From Pachypanchax playfairii (Eukaryota > Chordata > Actinopteri > Cyprinodontiformes > Aplocheilidae): a DNA stretch of 64,000 nucleotides. Position 1 is the stretch's first letter, and each line of letters starts with the position of its first letter. The notes below the pieces were generated by a model. The model worked only from the letters and a program-made list of their open reading frames with translations, was not told the origin of the DNA and did no database searches. Both the position numbers and the translations under genes were made by a program. Shown here piece after piece: positions 40,446-52,187 of this stretch. The stretch is from the NCBI GenBank assembly GCA_006937955.1, contig SSNP01000044.1, positions 463,372-527,371 on the forward strand. Reading direction: 5' to 3'.

Positions 40446-42049
40446 AACTTTAAGATGTAATGAGTCGGTGATAGAGATGATGTTCATCTCTCACTTAAAA
40501 TGCTGACTGATGATGGTGCCCAGAATATTTATTGTCAAGTGGACGCCCTTTTGTTGTGCTAACTAGTAAATAAAATAAATTCTAAGGGCAGAAATTACTA
40601 CACAAAAGCACATGTACTTTCCCATTTAATTCACATCCTGCAGCATGTGCTCTATGGAGAGGGAGTTGGGTTGGGGGGGGTGAGGTTTAGAATTGGGGTT
40701 GGGGGCTAGAACATTATCAGTACCTGAAAAAAAGCAATTTTTTGTCAAAACAAAAGGTTTATTTTACTTTACTTTGCTTGTGGAATAGTTACATAAAACT
40801 AACTTTACAACTTGAATGAAAAGGAGCAGATTGAAGAAAAAAATCTTGGGCTGATGCAGTTGCTAATTACTGCTCAGGTGTTCAATGCTGAAGTACATAG
40901 TTAACATTAAACAGAGTAATTGGAATTTAAAATAAAGCAATGTGAAATAAAAAATCTAAACAGGAAAAAATAAATAAAATATATTCAAGCATGGTAGTGG
41001 TCTCCCTCATTGCATTTGTTATGATTATCCTTGAAAACATTAAACGGTATGAATGGTTTTGGTTTAATAACATTTTTGAAGTTATTCAATAAGTCATGGT
41101 GCATGGTGGAAATATGCTGTTTTGCCAAAGTGTATCACTATCTTGGGAACATTCTAAATAAACCACTTGGAGGCAGAGGTAAATGCAGGCAGATCATGAG
41201 AACTTTGTTATGATCACCAATAATTTATTGGTTATTAAAACAAATGACAACAAGGGGAACACTAACAGAAAAGAAAGATGGGGGGCCCCATTGAATTTTT
41301 GCTTAGAGCCCCAATGGACCCTAAAATCGCCTCTGTTAGGAGGCACACAAATAGTAACTGCTTCACCCACAGCTTTATAAATTAAGATATACCGTTGTTT
41401 CTGTCTACAAATGCTTAAGGCTAAGGCATGTGGGACTTGGCAGATCAGTTCTTATATTTCTGTTTTGCATGGTAACTGCTATGCAGCTGATAAGAAAGCT
41501 CTGCAGTGGGTAATGAATCCTACATGGGATACTGTGGGAGGCAGCTCGCCCACAATCATGAACATCTACAGAAAAGGATGCTGGAAAAGGACCTTGAGCA
41601 TCAGAAGACCACACTTACCAAGTAAACAAATTCTTCTGTCATTGGTTACTGGTCAGAAATAGTTTCTTTCCAGAGGTTGTGAGACTTATTGGACAAAGCA
41701 AAACAGTGTTGACACCTCCAAAACAAAAACCCAAATATGTGACCTTGCAAATTAAGTAGGGGAGAACGGGGTAATGTGAGACACTGTTTAATGTGAGACA
41801 CCACCTGTATCCAGGCAACAGAACACATTTGTGCCCTTGTGATCATTTTGTTTCCAAGCTCCTCCCATTTCCCCTTGGCCATAAAAGTTAGTGGCTCATT
41901 TTGCTGAGGTAAGCATGTTTTTTCCAAAAAAATGTGTTTTTTGCAAGTAAAAGTACATTTTCTTGCTGTCAACTTAATCAGCTGTTAGGCCAAAGCAAAT
42001 TGATTCAGGCAGAAAAACTTATATCATACCTGTTGATGAACTACCAACA
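40446..42049. other. Sequence without recognised genes
   Basis: AT-rich, with no exon or clear element end. A stretch ggggtaatgtgagacac near 41770 resembles a fish repeat interior; the similar reverse motif near 43275 (ctcactttaccac) may be related. Confidence 0.4.
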
Positions 42050-43120
42050 TAAAAAGGATCATGTTCTTTTATTTCTCCAGTGCATTTAACACAATTCAGC
42101 CTGATTTACTGTGTAAAAACCTCCAGAAGACACCGGTAAATGCCTCCACAGTCACCTGAATTAAGGACTATCTCACAAACAGACCACAGTTTGAGATGAA
42201 ATATTCCCACTTGCATTCACGTATATACACTCTCACATAAACAAGGGGTGAAATATTCCCACTAGAGCCATCAAATTGTTATTGCTTTTGATTGTTACTG
42301 CTGCCATTAACTGTTTCTCTGTTTATCTTTCTATAGACATGACGACTGGCCAAAATCCATCTGTGTTTGTCTGTGTCTCTTTCCTGTCAGCTCAGACCCC
42401 AGTCGGCTAAGGCAGAAGGCCGCCCATCCTGAACCGGGTTCTGCTAGAGGTTTCTTCCTGTTAAAAGGGAGTCATTCCTTTCCACTGTCGCCAATCATGC
42501 TGCTCAGGATGGGGGATTGTGCTGAACTAACAATTCAGCCCAATCGGCTGGTTCATTAGATAGAAAATGTTTTATTATTAATTGGTTGATTTTTCTGTGA
42601 AGTGCCTTGAAATGACTTAGTCATGAACTGGCGCTTTATAAATAAATAAACTTGAAACTTGAGACTGAAGAGTTGTACGTCTGACCAGGTGATCAGCAGC
42701 ATAGGAGCACCACAGGGGACTGTACTCTCACCATTCCTTTTCACTCTGTACACCTCAGACTTTCAGTACAGGTTAGAGTCCTGTCATCTACAAAAATACT
42801 CTGATGACTCTGCAGTTGTTGGTGGATCAGAGATGGACAAGTGAACTGGTGGACAACTTTGTGTCCTGGTGTGGGAAAAATCTTCATATCTTGAATGTGA
42901 ACAAGACAAAGAAAATGATTGTGGATTTTAGGAGGAGCAGCATGGGAGAAGAAGTGGAGGTGGTGGAGGATTAAAAATACTTGGTGTTCACCTGGACAAC
43001 AGACTGAACTGGTGACAACTGTGATGCTGTTTTTAGGAAGGGACAGAGCAGACTGTGCTTCCTTAGGACGCTTAGATCCTTCAACATTTGCAGCATGATT
43101 TCAAGTGTTCAGAAAAAATA
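42050..43120 (+). pseudogene. L2/Rex-like LINE reverse transcriptase remnant
   Basis: Translated pieces in order along the plus strand: FSSAFNTIQPDLL, DYLTNRPQF (to about 42195), then after a nested insertion GAPQGTVLSPFLFTLYTSDF (42700-42760), YSDDSAVVG (the RT active site, with S for the usual A), NVNKTKKMIVDFRR and KYLGVHLDNRLNW. These are successive RT motifs of fish CR1/L2/Rex-type LINEs. Several stops and frameshifts make it a dead copy. Both ends are missing. Confidence 0.75.
42197..42658. mobile_element. Nested repeat insertion inside the L2-like RT
   Basis: Interrupts the RT between QF and LKSC, with ttgaga repeated at both edges (42191-42196 and 42659-42664). The inner sequence contains gaggtttcttcctgttaaaa and a tail gcgctttataaataaataaa, which is the widespread fish LINE/SINE 3' tail. 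It also holds two copies of tgaaatattcccact near its start. Confidence 0.55.
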
Positions 43121-43569
43121 ATTGCTTAATTGACCAATCTCCATGATTCTTTTACTAGCCTGACATTTGTTCTGGACTGTGAGGCTGTCAGGCTAGCTGT
43201 CAGGATTCTAACTGTTACAACATATGTTGTTATGGTAGTTTCAGAGTGGAAAAAGTAAGTGGTTCACTTTACCCCATTTGTTTCTCTGGTCTGTCTCACT
43301 TTACCACAAGACCACTTTTTAAAAACCATCATATTTTCACAGCTCTTCATCCTAAATACATTATGATAATTACCATTACAATATTTTGCAGTTACTTTTT
43401 TGGTGAGCCATGGCAACAGAGCTCACAAAAAACCACACTAATGCCCCATAGCAAAAACCATGTTAATGCACGTATGATACATCACATTTTCCAGGTTGGA
43501 CCCCAGATGTGCACTGTTATGTTCATTTTTAGTTCATGTTTGTGTGCCTAGACAATATTTTAATTTTCT
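43121..43569. other. Sequence between LINE remnant and Tc1 remnant
   Basis: No gene or element boundary recognised, apart from possible decayed transposon sequence continuing toward 43570. Confidence 0.4.
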
Positions 43570-43756
43570 CCAAAGATCTCACCTCTCATATTCATCATCA
43601 GATATTTTGGTCCATATTGACATGATGGCATCATGTAGTCGCAGCAAATTTATTGGCAGAGCATTCTTGATGCAAATCATCCATTCCATTAAATCCCAAA
43701 AATGCCCAATCGGATTAAGCTCTGCTGACTCTGGAGGCCTTGGAGTAGTAAACTAA
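43570..43756 (-). pseudogene. Tc1-family transposase C-terminal fragment
   Basis: The minus strand reads RPPESAELNPIGHFWDLMEW and LRLHDAIMSIWTKISDDEYE, matching the end of Tc1-type transposases (family pattern WPPxSPDLNPIEHLWD...LxxAIxxxWxxI). The catalytic Glu of the DDE triad is Gly here. The rest of the element is not visible. Confidence 0.7.
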
Positions 43757-43914
43757 TAGTCAAGACATCGAGTTTGAGAGAATTTGAGCTTTGTTTATTA
43801 TCCTGTTTGAAACTTTAATCAGAAGATGATACACACTTTTGTCATAAAGGGACAAGCATGCTCAACAACAATAGTCACTTTGGTTTTGGTATTCACATGG
43901 AAATCTGATAAATG

Positions 43915-44050
43915 GTAAATGGCATTTACTTATATGTCACAAAGCACTTAACACTAGTTTTTTTTTCACCCGTTCACACACACTCACAAGTTTGGTGGTG
44001 ATAAACTACACACATATTGTAGCCACCTGAGCCAAAGCCGCCTCGTGGCT
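43915..44050 (-). mobile_element. tRNA-derived SINE remnant, middle deleted
   Basis: On the minus strand ggctcaggtggct (A-box region) jumps to tgtgtgtagtttatcaccacc and ends in the tail atgccatttacc. These are the head and tail segments of the SINE at 51503-51803; the B box and adjacent part are missing. Confidence 0.5.
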
Positions 44051-44959
44051 CTGACGATTAATAAGTTAATTTTTATTTACTCTGTTTAGTCTCCCACCTC
44101 ATAATACGGTGAATACGTGCATTTGTGGAAGTTGTACCAACATGAATTGGTCTGAACGGGTTTCTCTGAGAGATCCTACTTTTTGAGCATGGGTGATATT
44201 TGTACAAATAAAAATGTAGAATTTCACAGTCAGAAGAGTGATCATTAATTCAGTGGTGTGCAATGCTCACTTTTGTGAGGGCAACTATGATGTGAGCGAT
44301 TCACTGGAGTTCAGGGGGAGTTTCAAAAATAGGGACAAAATTAGACTTAAAACTTTCTCCTGTACCAACTCTGCACAGTCGTACTTGTGCTGGGCAGCAG
44401 ACTCGTAGAACAGCTACGTCACCCACAACAATGACAACTTCAGTCAGTGGAAAGACCACTAAAGCCTCACGAGGGTCTGGAACTCACAAACCTTCCATAC
44501 ATTCATACATACATACTTCCACACATTGTACCAGTTTATAGTTCATATACTGTAGATTCCCAGCAGTAGATTCTGCTACAGTATATTTTAGCCAGCATCT
44601 CATCTCATTCAGCATAAATGTGTTTCACTGCATAAAAAAAACAAAAAAAAAAACAAATGCAGGGGGTTTTGGAATCCAACTGTTGACAATGACAATGATA
44701 ACATGTTTTTTATGTTTTTGTGTTTGTAAGGGCTTACATTTTTAAAAATAAACACATTTGATTTTTACTTGGTAGATTTGCACCTGTCACTGTGGGTTCC
44801 AGAATGCAAGCTCAGTGATGGGATTGCTTTATTATAATGATAAACTGAAAATGTTCAACATCAGCTTTTGATGGTTTCTGTGAGCATATATATCAACAAT
44901 AATGCAAATTTGCTCAGACACTCAGTTTGTACTAAAGGCCCCAAAATGAGCCAAGTAAA
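44051..44959. other. Sequence without recognised genes
   Basis: AT-rich, non-coding in appearance. A short A-rich run lies near 44635-44660. Nothing assigned. Confidence 0.4.
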
Positions 44960-45375
44960 TTTCTCAAGTGCCATTGCACCAACAACCCAGGAGTGGCTCC
45001 AATGTATCCTTATGCTGCTGTAGAACACCTGCTTCAGTCTTCAGAGAGGATATTCCACACCAACAAGGCCTTTTTATTCACACATCTGCCTCTCATTGGG
45101 TGTTTTCTCTTTTTTATATTATTCTCTGTGAACCTGAGAAATGGTTGTATTTGAAATTCCCTATAGGTTAGCAGTTTTACATACCCAGAGCAGCTCTTCT
45201 GGCACCAGCAACCATGCAACGTTCGAAGTTCCTTAAATCCCCTTTCTACTTCTGTTCCAATGCTTAGTTTAAACCTCAGCCAGATGTTGTCAACACATCA
45301 AAATGCCTAAATACACTGACTAACTGCCATGGGATTTGGATGAGTTGCTGTTTGTGTTGACAAGCCATTCATTTA
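44960..45375. mobile_element. Decayed Tc1/mariner-like non-autonomous fragment
   Basis: ctcttctggcaccagcaacc, followed by ttccttaaatccccttt and aaatgcctaaatacactga...ccatgggatttgg, follows the order of sub-terminal sequence in a common fish Tc1-like family. The terminal repeat itself is not preserved. Identification is from memory. Confidence 0.35.
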
Positions 45376-47210
45376 CATATTTATGTGTTGTATAGGTAAT
45401 GGTCTGGCTTGTAGTACACTACAATCAAGAGTTGATAATGCTATCAATATGAAAGTAAGTTTAAAATTTCAATTGTTGAATGTAATGTCATTGACTTTTT
45501 ATATCTATATGCATTTAAGTGCTGTGGAGTTTGTTTCCTACCCCTTCTTGTTTTTGTAGGTTTCACATGTGCAAAATATTGAATTATTAATGGCAGTTTG
45601 ACAGCTGATTAATATTTTACAGGATGCTTCTTACTTAACATCTTTAGCATATGCTGGTGAAGATTTTCTGAGATGGTAAAAGTTGTCACATCCGGCTAAA
45701 TGATGCACGAGTTTGCATCACACAATGTCTTTGATTCACAATAAATAAGAGTTGACTTGTGTATGCATGTCAGTCAACTTTTTTGCAAAACCTCAGCTGA
45801 TGTGTTAAAAGACACCCACTCTCGAACATCTGTCCGTAATTGAGTTACAGCAGTGGAATACCTATTATACTGAAAGTGACCAGCTTTAGAAAAGAATGTT
45901 ATTTCAAGTCATTATTATTTCAGACATCTATGGACTGCACCCCTTCCAAGGCTAAGCAATAAAGTAACCTCTGAAATTCTAATAAAGGGTGTTAATGCAA
46001 CACTACAAACTATCTCTCTTGCACCATCAATGAAAAAACCTTTAAGCATGTACCACAGCAATAGTGATCCCTGTAATGCTTGGTACATAAGATAAAGGCT
46101 ACAACCAAGTAGTTGCATTGTCCTCCATAGTGGAGGAAGGTTGAAGCCAGGGGGCAACAACCAATAAAATTTATTTTCACCGCGGAACCAGGAAGCTCTC
46201 GGTCATAACATGTCAATAAACATGGAAGCGCGACGAGTGGTGCTGCCATCATGGACAGGGCTCCCCTGCCCCACACTTTAATCTGTCTAGCAGACGCAAT
46301 GAAGCTTCAGCACATATATTAAATCCTAATTTGCTAAATACTGAATATTTGTTAGGTTCCAGCAATGGTGTGTGGTGTGCTTTTGCTTGTTCTCTACTAA
46401 CCTGTCATTCCACAGTTTGGCAGCAGCTGGTGCCATCAGCTGATCAGGCGCAGGTGTGGCTCATCACCCAGCCCCTCCCGGGCTGGGATACAAGCTGAGG
46501 AGGAACCAGAGACAGATGCCAGTTGGTTCCACGACTTAGTATGGTAACGTGTGGCCTTCCTTTATACTACCTTTTGTGATTGTTAGATATTTACCTTGAT
46601 CTTGTCCTCCTGTTACAATGTGACTTTTTTTCAACATTGGTGGGACATTAGACTGTTATGGTAGTTTTTCACAAAACAATTCTTACATACTGTACCTTTA
46701 AAGGTGTTTTTGTTTTAAATTTTTTCTCTAAAATTTTGAAAAAAGAGGTCCAAGTTGTGAAAATGGTAAGATTGATGAGCGGTTGTAAAAAACTGCATGA
46801 TGATAGAGCACATTCTGAATTTTTGTTTTAAGGGAGCAGCAGCTGTTGCATATTTAGATTAAATTTGTTTCAACAAGTAATCTGATGACATAAGAACATG
46901 CCCATGGTTGCATCATATTTTAAAACTGGGTAACAGATGCAGAGATCTTATTATAGGCACTGAAATTGTCTTCCGTATAAATTCCTGACAATACCCTGAA
47001 AAGTCGTAACACAGACATATTTTGTTGTTCACCCATCTGATGACCCCTCTATAATATCTGGGAAACAAATATGCTGCATCACGTCTGGTGACTTAACGGT
47101 TTGAATACACAGTAAAAATATGACATTTTTCAACAAATACAGTATATATAGGTTGTGAAATGTGAAAACAATATAAAGTGGCACTTCAAACCATTATATA
47201 CACTCAACTA
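45376..47210. other. Sequence without recognised genes
   Basis: AT-rich apart from a GC-richer patch near 46420-46560 (caggcgcaggtgtggctcat) that could be part of an LTR. No gene or paired repeat found. Confidence 0.4.
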
Positions 47211-47276
47211 AAGGATTATTAGGAACACCTGTTCAATTTCTCCTTAATGCAATTATCTAATCAACCAATCACATGG

Positions 47277-48226
47277 TGTTACACTTGCTTTTCTCCTTCC
47301 AAAAGAAGGGGGAGGAGAGGAAAAATAATAAGAGTGAGAAAACAAATGTATAATTTTATTTAGTAAGGAAAATAAATAACAAATAAGTTAGGGGCCGTGA
47401 GCTCTAACAAAACCACCTAACACAGCCCAGCAAAGTAAGGCCATGGAACAGTTAAACTTAAGAAGAAAACCACTATTGTTACTTAGTTCTGTGGACTGTT
47501 TTTACAGTCTTTAAATTACACATAACAGGAAAAAAAGGACCTACTGTCAAAACTCAACACAAAAGTTCCCAGAGGTTTTACCCCTCAAAACAGAACATTT
47601 TACAGACTGTCAAGCTCAGAAAGTAGCAACTGGAGGAATATGAAGCCCCTTTTACAAACAAAACAGATGCTACCAAAGTCTAGTAACCCCTGAGGGAAAA
47701 ATTCAAAAGGACTAAGCTCAGTTTACAGACCAATGTTCCTCAAGAAGCTCTACAAGCTTCACCAAACCAACCCTGGAGTCTACCTGCTTACAAGTAGCTC
47801 CTCAAGCTTCTTCTTCTTCTTCTTTTTTTTTAAATGGTGGGTGGCATCCAACTTAAGGTGCATTACCGCCACCAACTGTGTAGGAGTGCGAGTCGGAAAT
47901 TCCCTCTTTAAAAAAACCCAAAAAAACGATATAGCTCCTCAAGCTATGGTCCATCCAGCCTTTTATCCTGGTGTCCTGTCGTTGGTGATGAATCAGCCCC
48001 ATTGGTTCCACCTGGTAAAGAGCGGAAGGATCTTCCTGCTGGAACTTTGTGTTGTTACCATGGCGACAGGACAAACGTATGGAAGCCACCATCTTGCTTC
48101 AGGGTTTAGGTGAGAGGTCACTCCATATAGAACAACAAACAAAGAAAACAGGGGCAGAACGTAGCAAGCAGGAGAAAACAAATCAAAACAATTTGACCAA
48201 CTGTGCTAAACACGGGGGTCATAACA
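47277..48226. mobile_element. Solo-LTR-like insertion (950 bp)
   Basis: Starts TGTTACAC and ends TCATAACA, i.e. TG...CA with inverted TGTTA/TAACA ends, and is flanked by 5-base direct repeats catgg (47272-47276 and 48227-48231). These are the marks of an LTR insertion reduced to one LTR. The host Tc1 sequence resumes directly after it. No internal coding capacity. Confidence 0.7.
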
Positions 48227-48303
48227 CATGGCAGTTGCTTGAATGCATTTAGGGGTGTGGTCCTGGTCAAGACAATCCCCTGAACTCCAAACTGAATGTC
48301 AGA

Positions 48304-49209
48304 ATGGGAAAGAAAGGTGATTTAAGCAATTTTGAGCATGGCATGGTTGTTGTTGCCAGACGGGTCGGTCTGAGTATTTCACAATCTTTTCACACACAAC
48401 CATTTCTAGAGTTTACAAAGAATGGTGTGAAAAGGGAAAAACATTCAGTATGCGACAGTCCTGTGGGCGAAAATGCCTTGTTGATGCTTGAGGTCAGAGG
48501 AGAATGGACTGACTGATTCAAACTGATAGAAGAGCAACTTTGACTGAAATAACCACTCATTACAACCGAGGAATGCAGCAAAGCATTTGTGAAGCCACAA
48601 CACGCACAACCTTGAGGCGGATGGGCTACAACAGCAGAAGACCCCACCGGGTACCACTCATCTCCAATACAAATAGGAAAAAGAGGCTACAATTTGCACG
48701 AGCTCACCAAAATTTGACAGTTGAAGACTGGAAAAATGTTTCCTGGTCTGATGAGTCTTGATTTCTGTTGAGACATTCAAATGGTAGAGTCAGAATTTGG
48801 CCTAAACAGAATGAGAACATGGATCCATCATGCCTTGTTACCAATGTGCAGGCTAGTGGTGGTGGTGTAATGGTGTGGGGGGGTGTTTTCTTGGCACACT
48901 TTAGGCCCCTTGGTGCCAATTGGGCATTGTTTAAGTGCCACGGCCTACCTGAACATTGGTTTTGACCATGTCCATCTCTTCATGACCTCCATGTACCCAT
49001 CCTCTGATGGCTACTTCCAGCAGGATAATGCACCATGTCATAAAGCTCCAATCATTTCAAATTGGTTTTTTGAACATGACAATGAGTTCACTGTACTACA
49101 ATGGCCCCCACAGTCACCAGATCTCAACCCGATAGAGCATCTTTGGGATGTGGTGGAACTGGAGCTTCGTGCCCTGGATGTACATCCCACAAATCTCCAT
49201 CAACTGTAA
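48304..49209 (+). pseudogene. Tc1-type transposase, degenerate
   Basis: Starts MGKKGDLSNFEHGMVVVARR (helix-turn-helix region), with a small deletion near 48385 that shifts the frame. It continues TTRTTLRRMGYNSRRP, WSDES (first catalytic Asp, 48748-48762, followed by a stop), GVMVWGG, YFQQDNAPCHKA (second Asp) and SPDLNPIEHLWD (third residue Glu). By my count 36 residues separate the second Asp from the Glu, where classic Tc1 has 34. Several stops and shifts make it inactive. Confidence 0.75.
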
Positions 49210-49371
49210 GATGCTATCCTGTTAATATGGGCCAACATTTCTAAAGAATACTTTCAGCACCTTTTTGAATCAATGCGAATCAATGCCACATAGAATTAAG
49301 GCAGTTCTAAAGGCAAAAGGGGGCCAAACACCGTATTAGTATGGTGTTCCTAATAATCCTTTAGGTGAGTG

Positions 49372-50652
49372 TATAAGCTGACTGACATATTACAAAATTA
49401 AAATCTGCACAGGGCAATTTTCTAACTAATCTCAAAATGTCATATTTTCTCTCTATGTACATGAGGCATAAATATAATTTTTAAAGAAAATACTGTACTT
49501 TCATTCTACACACCTCCACTGTAAAATATTGTCCTTACAGTAAAATACTGGCAGCTGGGTTGCTAACAATTTACTGTAAATTTCGCAGTATTAACACTGT
49601 AATCAACTTCACAGTATGTTACTGTAGTTGAAGAAATGAATGGATTACAGTACATTGCCGAATTTTATTGAATATACAGTAAACTACTGGCAGCTGGGTT
49701 GCCAGTAGTTTACTGCCTTTTAAAAGTTAACTTTATTTAAAGTTTGCTACAGTTGCAGTATGATATAAAGACAGTATTGCACTGTCCCCATTCGCTTTCT
49801 TGATTTTCTTTTATGACATTATTGATTTTTAAATTAAAAGTACAATTCCCTTTAACAATAAATCAAGTCAGCCTGGGTTCCTCCATCCTTCATTATTAAA
49901 GTAATTCTGGAAAAAAAATCAAATAAAAAAATTGTTAATTAATTAATTAATTGTGTCTCACAAATGCATAAACCAGATTCTCTGCATCACTTTGTGATAG
50001 AAAGCTCTTAAGTTTGGCAAAATTCTCAAAGAGGAAAAAAGCTGATTTAGACACAAGTTTGAAATTAGATTAAAAATTTAAATTCTGATCAAGACTGATG
50101 CTGAACACAGTAGTATTGATGCCAAAGTAATGTTGTCAAAATTGATAATACGATTTGCAAATAAGTATTTAATTTTTTAGGACCAAAAACAATGACTTGG
50201 GTTTTATCTGAATTCAAGCGAGACATCTAATATGAGTAAATGTTCCCTTCATCGGGATGTAGTTATAAATAAAGTTAGGTATCATCAACATGAGTGAAAT
50301 TACCACATTAATTTAGGAAGAGTTACCTTAAAAAGACTATAAGTAAAATATCTGCTTGGTCTCCCTTCATCCTCGTCTTCATCTTCTCTTTTTGTTTTTT
50401 GTTGTGTTGACCGTGAGGTAGAAGCAGAGTCCTCGTTTTCAAAATCGCTGCTGCTTGATGTCCAGTCAAAATACCTCCTCTGTCTCTTCCTCCTGACTGG
50501 AACATCATCATCATCCCGTTGCCTCTTGGGTATGATGTCCTCTGTGTCCTCATCATCAGAGGAATCAGACGAAGGAGAGGAATGAAGTCGTCTCCATCTG
50601 CAAGGTGGTGCTGATCCTCCTCTCCCACTTCAGCTCTGAGTTCATCTTCATT
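49372..50652. other. Non-coding sequence with hairpin-type repeat
   Basis: Near 49547 and 49685 the phrase actggcagctgggttgc recurs; the second copy continues to cagtagtttactg, forming an ACTGGCA...TGCCAGT hairpin flanked by TTTACTGTA-like motifs, a decayed MITE. 49474-49520 resembles the right part of the TTAA MITE at 53172-54036. The 50330-50640 stretch is purine-rich on the minus strand without a recognised product. Confidence 0.45.
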
Positions 50653-50876
50653 TTAATCATTTCCACCAGCAGAGTCATCAGAAGAAACAATGTCTTCCTC
50701 GTCATGGATGTTATCTTCTAGATCAGGAATGTTGTGCATTTCCAGACTGGCATGGAATTCATCATAAATTAGGTTTGCAAACATTAAAAAGAGCATGTGC
50801 CCTGTCCTCGGGTTGAGGCCATTGCGTGTTCTTTGCTGAATGGTAGTAATCACCGCTTGCATACGTTGTTGTCGTC
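50653..50876 (-). CDS. Exon-like ORF, unknown protein
   Basis: On the minus strand a good acceptor (cttccttgcag) is followed by an open frame: RQQRMQAVITTIQQRTRNGL, then GHMLFLMFANLIYDEFHASL and an acidic end (NIHDEEDIVSSDDSAG) closing with TAA. I do not recognise the family. It could be the last exon of a transposon-encoded or captured protein; the neighbourhood is all mobile DNA. No preceding exon identified. Confidence 0.3.
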
Positions 50877-51502
50877 CTGCAAGGAAGTTTACAAATTTTA
50901 CAAGGTTTGTTAGAATAAAAACTAAACCTTCTATTCACCCCAACATGTTCATTAATATTACACATATCAGAAAGCGTATACAGTAGTGTGCTGCAAGACT
51001 TTCTTTCAGTGTTCCCCTTGCTGTGAAGGAGATTCCAGGAGACACAGTTACTTTAAGAGAGCTGGACAGGGCCGTCAAAGGTCCCTAACCCATCAGCAGG
51101 ACTAGTATCTGCTCCTTAGTACAACAAGAAACCTCTGATTCCTCTGGTGTGAAAGTCTCTGACTAAACCATTAGAAACAGACTTCATGAGGGAGACCTGA
51201 GGGCCCAACATCTTTTTTTGTGGGCTCTGCCCGACACCATGGTGCTTGACCAACGTTTGCCAGAGACAGGACTTCACGCTTGCTTGACCTGAATCTAACA
51301 GACCATCTTTGGAACATCAGTCAGATACTGCCAGGTTCCACCTCAGACTATCCAGCAGCTCAGTGATGCCCTGGTCAGATTTGCTTTATCGACTACTATT
51401 TTTTTAGAAAAGTCTACCTGTAAGTCTTTGAAGTAAAATCTAGAAACTTTTGAGGTGGTTTAAAACATTGCATTGACTTTGGCCACAACTTACACAAAGT
51501 AA
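50877..51502. other. Sequence without recognised genes
   Basis: The 51000-51380 stretch (ccatggtgcttgaccaacgttt, gacctgaatctaacagacca) hints at a decayed Tc1-like transposase end, but no frame could be followed. Confidence 0.35.
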
Positions 51503-51803
51503 AATGGCATGTACTTGTATAGCGCTTTACTCAGGTCCTACAACCCCCAAAGGGCTCCACACTACAGTCAGTCATTCAACCATTCACACATTTGGTGATG
51601 ATGAACTACACACATGTTTTATCCACAGCTGTCCTGGGACACACAAGGCAAGGCTGCCAGACACCAGTGCCACCAGACCCTCTGACCACCACCAAACAGG
51701 CAAAGTGGGACACAACAGCCAGGCGATGTTTTTCTCTGGGGATTCAAACTGGCGACCTTCCAGTTACCAGACAACCCGCTCTACCGCCTGAGCCATGAGC
51801 CAT
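51503..51803 (-). mobile_element. tRNA-derived SINE
   Basis: On the minus strand: ggctcaggcggtagagcggg (polymerase III A box region), then gtcgccagtttgaatccc (B box, about 51738-51756), a non-tRNA body, and a tail gagtaaagcgctatacaag ending atgccatttta. This is the layout of a tRNA-headed SINE with a LINE-derived tail. Confidence 0.75.
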
Positions 51804-51814
51804 TGTCTGATTAA

Positions 51815-52127
51815 AGAGGCCATTCCAGGCTGCTGGCTAAAAGCTGTTAGCATAAACATATTTCAAAACGGAAGAGACTCAGTGTGCTGTTGCCAACGCA
51901 CAGTGGGGAAGGAAACAGGAAGCTGTGCGCTCATAGGCTAGTTTGTTAGCCAGTCTGAGTCCAGCAAATTCCCATAATGAATATTAATGAGTTGTGGCCG
52001 AAGCCAAGTGAATCTTCACACAGACAGGTCTGTTAATCAGTGTTTCCTAATTTTTTTTTAGATATAAAATGTTTCATATTACAGTTTATTATCATGAAAG
52101 TCATGAAATTTGTGTGAAATGGCCTCT
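51815..52127. mobile_element. TTAA-target MITE, complete, 313 bp
   Basis: Ends AGAGGCCATT / AATGGCCTCT with TTAA on both sides (51811-51814, 52128-52131). The interior matches, in reverse, parts of the longer copy at 16871-17388. No coding capacity. Confidence 0.8.
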
Positions 52128-52187
52128 TTAATTGACTGACGTGCCTCAGTGCAGGGAAGCTGTTAAAGTTGGCATTGTTGACTTATT

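Larger units (their letters stand above)
47211..49371 (+). mobile_element. Tc1/mariner element with nested insertion
   Basis: Inverted ends CACTCAACTAAAGGATTATT and CACTCACCTAAAGGATTATT (continuing AGGAACACC on both sides), each flanked by TA. It contains a degenerate Tc1-type transposase (48304-49209) and a 950-bp insertion (47277-48226). Without the insertion the element would be about 1.2 kb, a normal size. Confidence 0.85.
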
